Assembly: GCA_020152595.1 (NCBI GenBank)
Contig: JAIGNY010001849.1
Location: 287,501-351,500, forward strand
Direction: 5' to 3'
DNA length: 64,000 bases
DNA from: Chiridota heheva
Taxonomy: Eukaryota; Echinodermata; Holothuroidea; Apodida; Chiridotidae
Below, in pieces: positions 46,169 to 56,999 of this stretch. The notes beneath the pieces were generated by a model that saw nothing but the letters and a program-made list of their open reading frames with translations, was not told the origin of the DNA and ran no database searches. Position numbers and translations under genes: made by a program. The stretch's first letter is position 1; every line of letters starts with the position of its first letter.

Positions 46169-46388
46169 GTCTTAAACATTCATTGTGATGTACAGTACTT
46201 TTGACTCCTTCAACTTCAAGAGAATGTGTTTATCATTTGAAATGTCAGTATGTCAGGGAAGAAACAACTTCTTGTAAATCTTGTGGTGCTACGTGGTTAT
46301 GATGAGGTCAGGGCTGTTTGATATAAAGGAAGAAACATACTTTGTGGTCTGGGCTCTAGAGACCTTGAACTATATTTAATGTATACTA

Positions 46389-46735
46389 CAGACCCCTAGC
46401 TTTTCTGTTCTACAGGGGCAACCCTCCCTGCCCCTCCGTGGGCCCGCCCTTCCCCTGGGGGTCTGCCCTGCCCCTCATGAGAAGGAAAAGTAATGTATTT
46501 TTTGTATAGATTAATTTATTATTTTTAACTTAATAATCTTAAGTAGCCTCATTAATGAAATACCTTATATGGATAGATACAGAACACAGAATGATATCAT
46601 AGCAAGCAATTGTCCTCTTTGGCTCATGACTGGTCCTTATCAGTCAGAACATTCATTAGCACTTTGCTCGCATGCATAATGTGCCCCTTAACAAGTCTAG
46701 CACCCTGCCCCTTTTTAAATCAAGCTAGAGGTCCG
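46389..46735 (+). mobile_element. CAGACCCCTAGC MITE, copy 3 (internally deleted)
   Basis: The left end is CAGACCCCTAGCTTTTCTG and the right end AAGCTAGAGGTCCG. Flanks TACTA and TACAA are nearly a 5-bp duplication. It shares with copy 2 the GCCTCATTAATGAAATA-like core and CAAGTCTAGCACCCTGC near the right end, but lacks about 80 bp. Confidence 0.75.
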
Positions 46736-46740
46736 TACAA

Positions 46741-48086
46741 GATGAACCTTAAGTCTGAAAAGTCCCAAAAAGAAATTGTTTTGGTATCTTTGGTGTCAAA
46801 ATTTTATAATCAAACGATATAATTTAGAATGAAATTCTGCATACTCCCATTCGCAGGGACCTTTGATTTTGAATTTTCCGAAGGGCCCCATGATACTCTT
46901 GGCAGCCCTGATGGCCATCACAGTCCCTAAAAGAGAAACAAAATTGAATTATCATTGATAATCATACCTCTGCATGCAGATTCCTGCATTCCACTGTGTA
47001 CTATGCTCATAAATTTAATCTGCTTATTGACAAGAAATTGATTAACTGTATCTCTATGTGCAAACTTTGAAGATTTTTAATTTTATGGGGAGGGTTTAAA
47101 TGTTGTAATTGACATTTAGGATTGTTATAGTTATTTTTTAGTAAGAGGACCCTTAATCTAACACAATATTCCTAGCTGTAGCGATTGTTATGCAGGACAG
47201 GATTATCTGAGATTGCATCTCTGGAATAATGGGGTTTGTATATTGCTAGGCCATGTGATGCTCTTGTTTGAATTGTAGTCCCCCAAAAGATTTAAACCTG
47301 TGATTAGAACTTTTATTACCTTATCTTACTAATTGCTTTAATTTTATAGTTTGCGTAGGACTGTAAGTAAAGCGTGTCAAGATGAGATTGATTTATGTTA
47401 CTTTTTGACCTATATTAATTGGTGTTTCAAAAGACGATTACCAACGATTGATGCCTGAACATAAATCTTTGTTGGTTTGAGGGGCATTGTGGGAAATTAC
47501 TCAAAAAAATTAAGCACCAAGTGCAAGTAATGTAAGTAATATTCATTTTTACAAAGTAAATTATACAGAAAATAAATGGCTTATTCATAGCCAATTTGAA
47601 CTGAACACTCAGTCTGAACCTCTCACTCACTCATCCAGTCACCAAGCTTGTAGTTGGGGTACTATTTTCGGGCATGACTCTGATAAGCTCTCGCCACTTA
47701 CGGTTCTCCGATGCTCTCTGGGATGTGCGAAAGCTCAACCCGGTCCATTCTTTTGTTTGACACTGAACTAGGGGTTGACAAATGTAACTTTTGTCAAACT
47801 TGTCCACTTCTAGATATTTGTGGTTGTCTAGGTTAAAAGTCTTGTTGTTTTGACAGTTGCAAGTATTACAAATTTTATTAGGTAAGGGTTAGGGGTGCAA
47901 GAGGGTGGGGTGGAAGAGGGTGGGGTGTATATGAAATGCATTGGAGAGTCAAGATTAAATGGTACACCCAACAGTAACATTTGCTGAGTTTATATTATTT
48001 AGAATCTACCTACAGCAAATATTGCATTAGTTGTGTGTCCCACAACTTGTGTTGCATGGCCTTACTTGTTGTCTTGATGCCTTACA
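46741..48086. other. Intronic; only a possible LINE scrap at 47645-47762
   Basis: Apart from the weak minus-strand LINE scrap listed next, no feature is recognised. A GGGTGGGGTGGAAGAGGG purine tract lies at 47903-47928. Confidence 0.35.
47645..47762 (-). pseudogene. Possible non-LTR ORF C-terminal scrap
   Basis: On the minus strand one frame reads RTSQRASENRKWRELIRVM (near 47735-47680). This resembles the A.DR..WR.lv box near the C-terminus of several LINE reverse transcriptases. It is short and isolated, so this is a weak call. Confidence 0.3.
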
Positions 48087-49177
48087 TTTTTGGTTCCGAT
48101 GCTAATAACATAAGGAACCTATGCAGTCATGCTGGCATGTGTATTTACTGTATGTGTGTGTGTATGTGTGGGTGTGTATGTATGTATGTATGTTTGTGTG
48201 TTTGTGACTTCAAGCTTGTAGGCACGATATCTGAAAAACAATACACTAGATTCATGTTGTATATGGTACACAGATAGCCCATGGTCTGTAGATGTGCCCT
48301 ATTGTTTTTGTTAGTGATGTTATGCATATTAATGAGTGGGCAGGGCTTAATATGAAAATCCTGGAATGCTTATATTTTAAAACTGAATGTCTGTTTTGTT
48401 TCATGTGTGGTATACTGTAGTTATGATGCTAGCTAGTGTGCACATGTGCATGGTTTAAAAACATTGAATTTCATTAATGTGCATAGTGGGTGGGGCTTAA
48501 CATGATTTTGCTGGAAAGAGCTTGTAAACACAGTATCTCAAGAACTATACATGGGATTCAGTTCATATGGTTGTACACTGATAGCCCATGGTCTGTAGAC
48601 GTGCCCTTTTGTTTTTGCTAGTGATATCATGCATATTAATAAGTGGGAGGGCTTAAAGTAAATATTTTGAAAAAAGTAATAAATGAGCAAGTGTATGTCC
48701 GTTTTGCATCATATTAGGCATGATTATTTTGTTGGTTATTGTGTACATGCTTTTGTTATCAGCTAAAGTTATTAATATGCACAGTGGGCATGGCCTTAAT
48801 GTGAAAGTGCTAAATAATGTAAACACCATACTGTATCTCATGAATGATATATCAGATTTATGCTATATCAGTACAAATGGTCTGTACCTACATATGTTCT
48901 AATGTTTGTAGTGATGTGAATATAAATGAGTGGCTTGGGCTTACTGACAATTTCTTGCAATAGGATGAATGAGCAATTGTTTTTGCATCATACTTGCTAT
49001 AATAATGTTGTTAGTTATTGTGCAAATTGCTAATGTTGTCAACATTTTTATTGATGTGGGTGTGGTTTATTAATAAATATCTTGGAACAAATATTTCATG
49101 ATATGCAATGACATGACAGTAAGTACAAATTTTGCAAATTTATCAGCGCATGAAAAAGAAGCATCGGAACCAGAAAA
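48087..49177 (+). mobile_element. R1 repeat, copy C (complete)
   Basis: The left end TTTTTGGTTCCGATGC (48087-48102) and right end GCATCGGAACCAGAAAA (49161-49177) are inverted copies of about 16 bp with one mismatch. Three ~300-bp units start at about 48205, 48509 and 48811. A TG/TGTA-rich run lies at 48150-48205. This is the best copy for defining the family. Confidence 0.82.
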
Positions 49178-49344
49178 CCTTTTGGTTCTGGTTAAAGAAA
49201 CTGCTTCGACTGTATTTGTGTGGTTATCACATTGTCATATTTATAATGTACCTACACCTCATAGTTGGGCATTTCTGGTTTAAATTAACTTGATGATAAG
49301 CAGGTTAATTGAAGTTTTCATTGCATATCCCATGGTTGTGACAT

Positions 49345-50124
49345 ACATGTTTGATACCTTGTAATCATACATGTGTGATACCTTGTAATCATACATGTGT
49401 GGTACCTTATAATCATACATGTATGGTACCTTGTAATGCATACATGTGTGATACCTTGTAATCACACATGTGTGATACCTTGTAATCATACATGTGTGGT
49501 GCCTTGTAATCATACATGTGTGATACCTTGTAATCATACATGTGCGATACCTTGTAATTATACATGTGTGATACCTCGTAATCATACATGTGTGATACCT
49601 TGTAATCATACATGTGTGGTGCCTTGTAATCATACATGTGTGGTACCTTGTAATACATACATGTGTGGTACCTTGAAATCATACATGTGTGATACCTTGT
49701 AATAAATACATGTGTGATACCTTGTAATACATACATGTGTGATACCTTGTAATCATACATGTGTGATACCTTGTAATACATACATGTGTGATACCTTGTA
49801 ATACATACATATGTAATACCTTGTTATCATACATGTGTGATACCTTGTAATCATACATGTGTGGTACCTTGTAATCATACATGTGTGATACCTTGTAATC
49901 ATACATGTGTGATACCTTGTAATACATACATGTGTGATACCTTGTAATCATACATATGTAATACCTTGTAATCATACATGTGTGGTACCTTGTAATACAT
50001 ACATGTGTGGTACCTTGTAATCATACATGTGTGATACCCTGTAATCATACATGTGTGGTGCTTTGTAGTCATACATGTGTGATACCTTTATAATCATACA
50101 TGTGTGATACCTTGTAATACATAC
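49345..50124. repeat. 24-bp minisatellite, about 32 copies
   Basis: The unit is ACATGTGTGATACCTTGTAA followed by TCAT or TACAT. ACATGT is palindromic. The 24-bp period gives open frames on both strands (Cys-Asn-His-Thr and Tyr-Lys-Val-Ser-His-Met-Tyr-Asp repeats). The ATACAT variant is 25 bp and breaks the frame, so these are not genes. Confidence 0.95.
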
Positions 50125-50567
50125 TGTACATACTTGAAGTGATGGTAGTAATCCTTTGTTGGCCTTTAGGTAAATTTTTTGCAGAGATCTCCAAACTAGC
50201 TTGATGATCTTCTCTTACATAGCCATGGGCCAGGCAGAGACCAAAGGTTCAGAAGTTATTCGTAGTGTGATGTGACCCTACAATGAACCTAGTGACCAAG
50301 CATAACAGAATGACAGTGGTCAAACAGTTGACAATGATGGCTGTCCATTGCAATTTACAAGATGGCTGTCCACTGCAATTTGCAATTATCAGCTTCATGA
50401 TTGTGTTTGCAAATCTAGATAGCACAGCTTAAGATATCTGACCAGATTTGCTAGTCTCAAATTTTAAATACATGGACCTTTGGTTTGTCATTCCTTGTGG
50501 ATCATTGGCAGGGTTTTTTTTTAGAAATGGGCATTATGATATATATTGGATGGATTTTATTATTTAA

Positions 50568-51695
50568 AGGAGACACAAACCCACAGATTTTTCTTATCTA
50601 TTATGATGCTAATATATATTCTAAACACTTTACCCACCTTGGGATCTTAAAATTGTTCCGTAATATTTTATTTTAATTTTAAAAATATTAATTTCTTTGA
50701 TATGAATTGTATGTGGGAGGCCATCTTGTACGCCCGCCGTCAATGGAAGTCACTTCAAATGACATCATCAAATCAGTTCCGTTTTGCATGTGTAAATGCA
50801 TATACATGTAGGCCTATGTACCTTTACCATACCACAGTACATTTATGCAGGAGTTGATTTGTTAAAGTTAAGAAAAGATTTTATTAGTAGCGAGAAAGTT
50901 TAAGAAATTATGCCAGAATGTCATGGCTGTACAAACTTGTTTGGAACTTGTTCTTCAGTCAGTAGTTATTATCCCTATCCGTAACATTGGGCCTAAACTG
51001 AAGAAAACTTTTATGCTAAGCCTACAGTAATAAACTAGCTTAATGTACAGTAGGCCTACTACGAGAGAGTTCCAATAAACTGGTTCTAAAATAGAGGCAA
51101 CAAAACAATTATATTATCCTCACGAAAAAAAGAAGAAAAAAAATCAATATAAAGCAAATAATCTTTCTAATCAAAATATAATTGCACTTCTAAAGCATGT
51201 GAAAAAACATGAAATAATACACACGTAAATCCTAATTGTTGGTGTTCAGTGTTGTCTTTTCGTGAAAGTACTATTGCCAGTGCCAATACAAACAAATGTT
51301 TTATTATTTTGTAATCCAATCAAAATTTATTTTTTATGATGAAGCTATACTTTTTGGACAGAATTATGATAAAGCTTTACATTTTGGACAGAATTATATT
51401 ACATATGGTGAAACATTAGATTTAAGGGCACTTATTATTTTATTGTGGAAATAAAAACAATATAAATATTTCATGGCAACAAAAAAATGGAACTGATTCT
51501 AAAACATCACTTTCGGACATCAAAACGGGCAGTTTTAAAATTTATCGAACAGTATGGCAACCTTCATAGGGTCTTCAAACTTTGATTAAAATCTGGAAAC
51601 TGGTTCATTTTTGTGGGAAACGGTATTGATTTTTGAAATCTTCATGCATTTTTATCCGCATAGAATCCAAATCATTATGTGGGTTTGTGTCTCCT
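50568..51695. mobile_element. TTAA-flanked TIR element, 1,128 bp
   Basis: The 18-bp ends are perfect inverted copies (AGGAGACACAAACCCACA) and TTAA lies directly outside both (50564-50567 and 51696-51699). No transposase is seen. An internal 31-bp duplication (TTTTTGGACAGAATTAT and TTTTGGACAGAATTAT near 51350-51400) is present. It fits a non-autonomous piggyBac or Kolobok-like element. Confidence 0.85.
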
Positions 51696-52170
51696 TTAAG
51701 ACTACAAAATAGGGAGCCAACTATCTATCCATTGCATGTTATTTGGTATCATGTAGTTTGGACTACAGTATTTCTTTAAAAAAAGAAGGTAAGCTTGCCT
51801 TTGTGAGCTGCAAGCATTGTATTTTATTGGCTTAGTTCATCTGTTTAATAAGTACATGTTCAATTTCCTGAAGATACTGGAAATGGATGAATAAATTTCA
51901 CCTCTGTTAAAAGTCAGTTGCTTCTTGACTTTGAGTTTTAGAGGTACAGCATCCAATACATAGTACATGCATGTAGTGTGCTGCTTGGTTATTCCATTTA
52001 GTGTGGGCTGTTGTAAAAGAATGTATGGTATGTTAAACCATGCAGCGCTGTAAGCTTATCATTTTGATGGTTGCCCTCAATATTTAAAGGGATGAGTGAC
52101 TTGTTATCACTGTATGTGAAATGTTATTTCTGCTGTAGGTTTGCCACTTGGGACTGCCTGTCAGTCTTAC

Positions 52171-52288
52171 AATGTATCCTCAGCCCTCTTCAAGCATCTC
52201 TATCTATTCTTTAAAGGTATATAGATGTGAATGTATCCTCAGCCCTCTTGAAGCGTCTTGATTTATTCTTTAAAGGTATATAGATGTG
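52171..52288. repeat. 59-bp tandem duplication
   Basis: Two adjacent copies begin AATGTATCCTCAGCCCTCTT and end TATATAGATGTG, with about five differences. Confidence 0.9.
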
Positions 52289-52638
52289 AAAAAGTAGTAG
52301 AAAAATTGTTTTAAAATTAATCAACTAATAGAAAAACAAATTCCTTAAATCTGTTTTGAAATACCAAGTTAAATCTTGTTCAAATTGACAGCTTTTTATG
52401 AATGCAAATTTGTTTGTAAATTGTAACAGATGTGGCTGGACAGATTTCCTATTTTCTACATCCATTGTTTTTTAATCCACTGTTACTATACTTTGAAATA
52501 AAAATTAGAGCAAATGATTTTGTCATATAATTATGGGATTTAAAGAAAAATAAAGTCCTTAATAAAGATCCAACCAGACAACTAAAACTAAAATGTTTTA
52601 TTTAAAGAATGTGGCTTCTTAAAGCTTCTAGATTTTAA

Positions 52639-53160
52639 AGGATTAGTTCAGTTGTGAAGCATGTTTACCTTATTTGAAAGAGGACTTCAAAAGAAACAAA
52701 ATGGTGAAGAAAGCATTCAAAAATGTTATTCCTTTAAGGAGATATTTAAGTTTAAATTTGGTATCATTTGTATAAAACGACTGAAATCAGACTACTTGTG
52801 ATGTCATAGCCTCAGATTCCTTAAAGTCTTTATGTATTCTATCATATATTGTCCTGTGATTTTGTGGCATAAAAACCATGGGATATGTCAGGAAAGGAGT
52901 AAAACAATGTAGGAAGAGTATTTATAAAAGTGCACCTGAAGAAAGTTTGAGGAAAACTAATTTAATTGTGAACAAATTAAATAAACTTTCTGTAAAATAC
53001 ATAAAGACTTTGAGGAATCTGAGGCTGTGACATCAAAACTAGTCTGATTTCAGTCATTTCTACAGAAATGATACCAAACTTTAAAATTTAATAACTCCTT
53101 AGCGGAATAAGATTTTGCAATGCTTTCTTCACCATTGTGTTTCTTTTGAATTGTGACATT
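52639..53160. mobile_element. Foldback-type TTAA element (right end decayed)
   Basis: The left end AGGATTAGTTCAGTTGTGAA is preceded by TTAA (52635-52638). The left arm (52639-52845) and right arm (about 52997-53150) are inverted copies: AGAAACAAAATGGTGAAG against CTTCACCATTGTGTTTCT, and AAAGTCTTTATGTA against TACATAAAGACTTT. The arms also resemble the left arm of the 24090-27005 element. A terminal counterpart of the left tip is not seen on the right. A solo left tip (AGGATTAGTTTAGTGGTGAG) occurs near 57909. Confidence 0.7.
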
Positions 53161-53745
53161 TGGGATGTAGCAAACTTGAAGCCCAAGGTATTAGATATAA
53201 GTTTTTAAAATGTGTTTTTCAAATTTAGCCATGTGAAGATGTTCCATGACATCACAAGCTTTGCATATATGATTTCTCCAACAAATTAAGGACATTTTTA
53301 ACTGCCTGTTTTGTTGGGACTTATTTCACTACAGGCTGGTCTACTGTACATATTGTATGTTATGGTGCTTCAAGATTTACATAGTTATTTGAATTGGGGT
53401 GCAGAAGCATTATGTATGATACAGTAACAGTATATAAGCTATGTTCAAAATCATATGAAATGAAGCTGGTTGGTGTCTTGGGGTTGATTTGGTACACTGT
53501 AATTGAAAGCTGTTAATAAGCAAATATGTCAGATTAATTGTACATGTATATATTAATTTTGACAGACAAACTTACAAATTATGATATGCGTGGTTGTCCT
53601 TGTATAATTAATCCTTTATTTTGTCTTTGTTTTAATTAGCTATTGTCAAAAGTAATTATAAACAGATTTGATCCAGCAAGACAATAGAGCATAACAGTAT
53701 AAAGTGAAGTTCAGGAATGTTTTTCATTGCTGTCATTTGTGTGAC

Positions 53746-53805
53746 ACACTGTACCACATTATGCGATACACTGTACCACATTATGCGATACACTGTACCA
53801 CACAC
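53746..53805. repeat. 22-bp tandem repeat, under three copies
   Basis: CACTGTACCACATTATGCGATA occurs twice and then partly a third time. Confidence 0.85.
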
Positions 53806-54341
53806 CATGTTACAAACAAGTGTCATTGATAGCATGCTTATCTGAATGTTTTTAGGTCATATAATTTTAGTATAATGTTTCACATTGACCATTAATTGAA
53901 GAGAGAAATGTTTGCACATCAGGGCAAGAGACATGTTGTTGAGAATGAAGGGAGGGGGAGGAGAGATAGTCTACATTGTAAGTGAAAGGAAGGGGTGGTG
54001 ACAGGGAAGGATGGCTTTAGGATGGTATGACATCAGGGAGAGACTGGCGACTGTCATGGTGTGGAACTGCCCAAAGGAGGATTTGGAGTCATTAGAGAGG
54101 GTTCAGTTACTCTGGAAGAGGGTAACAGCCAATGTTGTATGGTGTGTGCTAGAGATAGGGGACATGATAAAAAAAGGGATGGGTATTATGGAAGAATATC
54201 TGACAAAGAAGAGGGTTTTAAGATGGATAGTATGGAGGGGTAAGGACATAAAGATTCAGTATCAGTGGAAAGAAGAATAGCATTAGAGGTCGGACTCTTA
54301 TTCTAGTATTCTTGAAGAAACTCGTTGCAGTTTTTTTCTTT

Positions 54342-54859
54342 ACAAAAGGAAAGGAAAGGTCAGTTAATTACACTGACCTGCATAGGTGCTTCACGTCAAG
54401 TGAAAATGACTCCTGTCAGTGCGATTGACTGTCAGCTCCACCAACCCTTTTCATAAGATCGATTCTGTCGGCGTAACCAACTCTGTCAGTGCGTATGATT
54501 TGAAAGCATAGCCAATGCTAAGTGGGAGAAAGCTGGAGAAAAATGCACAATGCGTTTAAATGCAAGGCGGGTATCGAACCTGCGTACATGCAAAGCCGTA
54601 GCAGTGCACAGCCAGAACCTAAACCAGTGAGCTACCTGACAGTCATCCAACCTGCGTACCTACAAAGCCGCAGCGGTGCACAGCCAGAGCCTAAACCATT
54701 GAGCTACCTGAAAGTCGTCGAACCTGCGTACATACAAAACACAGTGGTGCACAGCCAGAGCCTAAACCAGTGAGCTACCTGACAGTCATCGAACCTGCGT
54801 ACATACAAAGCCGCAGCGGTGCACAGCCAGAGCCTAAACCAGTGAGGTGCCTGACAGTC
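54342..54859 (-). mobile_element. SINE-like element with four tandem tRNA-like head units (family 2)
   Basis: On the minus strand from 54859, four head-to-tail units of about 72 bp (to about 54574) each contain a pol III A-box-like TAGCTCACTGG (10 of 11 to consensus in most units). They end in a B-box-like GGTTCGATxxC. The unit nearest the body has the best B box (GGTTCGATACC). A non-repeated body of about 230 bp follows, with GAGTTGGTTACGCCGACAGA and GGGTTGGTGGAGCTGACAG. It ends near 54342 with a short CTTTC-type tail. Unit length equals that of a tRNA. Most tRNA-derived SINEs have one head, so this one is either amplified after insertion or a multimeric family. Confidence 0.7.
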
Positions 54860-55376
54860 CCTTCTCAAATGGAAACCCAAGTCTTTATACTCCCTTTCAA
54901 CTAAACTTGTAGTTTCAAACATTGGAATTATAGTAATAAGAAAAATCAAGCTGGTTATTGCTGAGCTTAATACTTAAGTATGCAGTATCATGTAGTTTGA
55001 TTAAGTAAAAGAAACAGTAGGTATTCAGTACTACAGTTAATTGATTCTCTTGTTTAGGGAACCACATACTTTATGTGAGTTGTAAAGGAATCTCATGCAG
55101 TTTCCTAAGAATAAAATCCCATGTGATTATATCAGGAAACTGCTAAGTCAGATGAACAAAATGAGTGATATGATGTAAAATTTTAACAGCACTGACAATT
55201 TTTATGACAGGCTAAGACAAATTATCCCAAAGTGAAATTATTTTAATTGTGATATACTGTAAGTCTCTTTTGGGAACTTCAGATAATGATATGTTATCAC
55301 ATATTAATTCATTGGAAAGTCACAGAATCGATTGTGTAAAGTCCTTACCTCTGTTTTCTCTCGTTCCCATTTTCAG

Positions 55377-55506
55377 GCTGTAATTGATGAAAATCAAGAT
55401 ATGGTAGAATTTCTTCTGAGAATGGAGCTAATATAGAAGCACAAGACAACGAGGGGTGGACTCCATTACATGCAGCTGCCTCTTGTGGATTTGTAGATAT
55501 TGCTAG
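55377..55506 (+). CDS. PPP1R12A: PPP1R12/MYPT-family exon 2, with a one-base deletion
   Basis: It follows a TTTTCAG acceptor at 55370-55376 and ends at a GTGAGT donor at 55507, leaving two bases of a split codon. In the phase set by exon 1 it reads AVIDENQDMVEFLL, the continuation of ankyrin repeat 1 into repeat 2 (human MYPT1 has a very similar segment). After CTG 55416-55418 the frame is lost and reaches TAG at 55434-55436. In the +2 frame the family sequence resumes at once: NGANIEAQDNEGW, then TPLHAAASCGFVDIA. The exon is 130 bp where 131 is expected, so one base is missing near 55418-55420. The clean splice sites and conserved sequence on both sides of the break argue for a sequencing error or a very recent mutation over an old pseudogene. 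The next exon is not visible in the window. Confidence 0.9.
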
Positions 55507-56224
55507 GTGAGTTACAGATGCTTTTGTTTTGGTAAATATGTGCATTGAAAGTCAAGACATTTGAGAGCTTTGCTTTTAGATGGAATTTGTCTCTTTCCCT
55601 GCCATTATTAAGTACTTTGTGCCACATAAATCAGTCCTTGTGTTTCACAGTTCTGTTTTTCTTTTGGTAAACGGGCGCATCGCTGATCAATGTGTGCCTT
55701 AAAGTTTAAAACTTGTAATTTTTGGAGTTTTACATTTGTTTGGAATTCTTTTTACCTGCCTGATTAAAAATAGTGCCACTCCCACACTTCATCAAGTTGA
55801 AAATAATACATGTACCTTATGGTTTATTATGCAAATGGCACATGCAGTTTGTGTGCTGTGGTTGGTTTGAAGGGATGGGCCCTCCATAAACAGTGACAAA
55901 GGATTTCAAAGAAATTGAAAAACTCAGAACATCAAGTTTGATATTCCTTTGTGACCTCTAGTGAAATCTTAAGCCTTTGACTGCAGTGATCGCAGTTAAT
56001 TGTTTTTGTTCATTGACCACCTTCTCAGATGAGCACTTTCCCTTTCTAAAAGAAGGAATGATCAATTCTGTGACAAAGCTCAAATTTGCTGTGAATATCT
56101 TATTGGAAAAATCTACTTTCATTGAAAGAGTTGAATTTACAAGAACAAAAGAATAAAAAATAGTTATGAAGATAAAAAGGACACAAACAATATTAATGAC
56201 CTCCCATACCCTCCCCCACCTGTA

Positions 56225-56332
56225 TACAAAGAGAAACTGGATATTTGGTTATAATGTAAATACAAAGAGAAACTGGATATTTGGTTATAATGTAAATACA
56301 AAGAGAAACTGGATATTTGGTTATAATGTAAA
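56225..56332. repeat. 36-bp tandem repeat, three identical copies
   Basis: Three exact copies of a unit that begins TACAAAGAGAAACTGGATAT. Perfect identity points to recent expansion or to an assembly effect. Confidence 0.95.
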
Positions 56333-56999
56333 TAAGATCAGCAATTATTTATGCAGGTCTTTATGATGAAAAAACAAACCGTTTGAAAATTCATGTTGCC
56401 CACAGGTGTCATAAGTGTATTATTACATTTATATTACACTTATTGTTCAAAGTTGTTGTGCAATCTTCAGAAGAACTGATTAAGGCACTTAATGGCAGAG
56501 AAAAGGTACACAACATTCAAACTTAGCATCGTACTCATGAAGAACTTTAATAACAGTGTCACTCTAACTGCTTTCCCAAGATGATGCAGATTTTTATGGT
56601 GCCATAAAAGACGCGCACCCCTTTAGTGCTCTTGACAACAAGTGCTGTAGAAACCATTAAAACACTTTATTCTCATTCACATTTCACCTTTTAGGTTTGG
56701 TATTGTAAGAAAATCTCTAAGCCTGGTATTTACTGTCCATTGCCTACATTGTGAAGACTCATTGTGCAAAGATATCTTTTTATTCAGAAATGGAGAGGAA
56801 AAAAAGGATTTTTGCCCTTAAAGTGACATAGATGTTTCTGATTTTCATGTATAGATGTAGGAATCTGTATTGGAATTGAAGCTCTGGCTCAGTATTGTGC
56901 TATCAGCTTAGTAGCATATAGCATACATCTATCGGCAAAATTGTTCTTAAACATTGTGCTTAGACTGTCTGAACTTGTCTGTAGGCTAGCTAACGATAA

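Larger units (their letters stand above)
21696..55376 (+). other. Intron 1 of the PPP1R12-like gene
   Basis: The intron is 33,681 bp, GT at 21696-21697 and AG at 55375-55376 after a pyrimidine tract (ctgttttctctcgttcccat region). It is phase 0. It holds most of the transposons and minisatellites in the window. No other exon, RNA gene or antisense gene is supported within it. Stretches in it with no recognised content are 21750-22440, 23300-24085, 35090-35855, 36290-37630, 40345-41010, 41891-43196, 46740-47640, 50125-50560, 51700-52170, 53161-54340 and 54860-55376. Confidence 0.85.

Noticed and set aside
49280..49975. Cys/His- and Tyr-rich repeat frames that look zinc-finger-like
   Set aside because: Translations of the 24-bp ACATGT array on both strands; no zinc-finger spacing.
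54011..54280. 89-codon open frame on the + strand
   Set aside because: Lies in a purine-rich stretch of intron 1 with no family resemblance or splice signals.
54574..54859. Cluster of functional tRNA genes
   Set aside because: The units have A/B-box-like motifs but no convincing cloverleaf or acceptor stem, and only one good B box; a SINE head array fits better.
55345..55545. Minus-strand frame over exon 2
   Set aside because: Antisense shadow of the conserved ankyrin exon.
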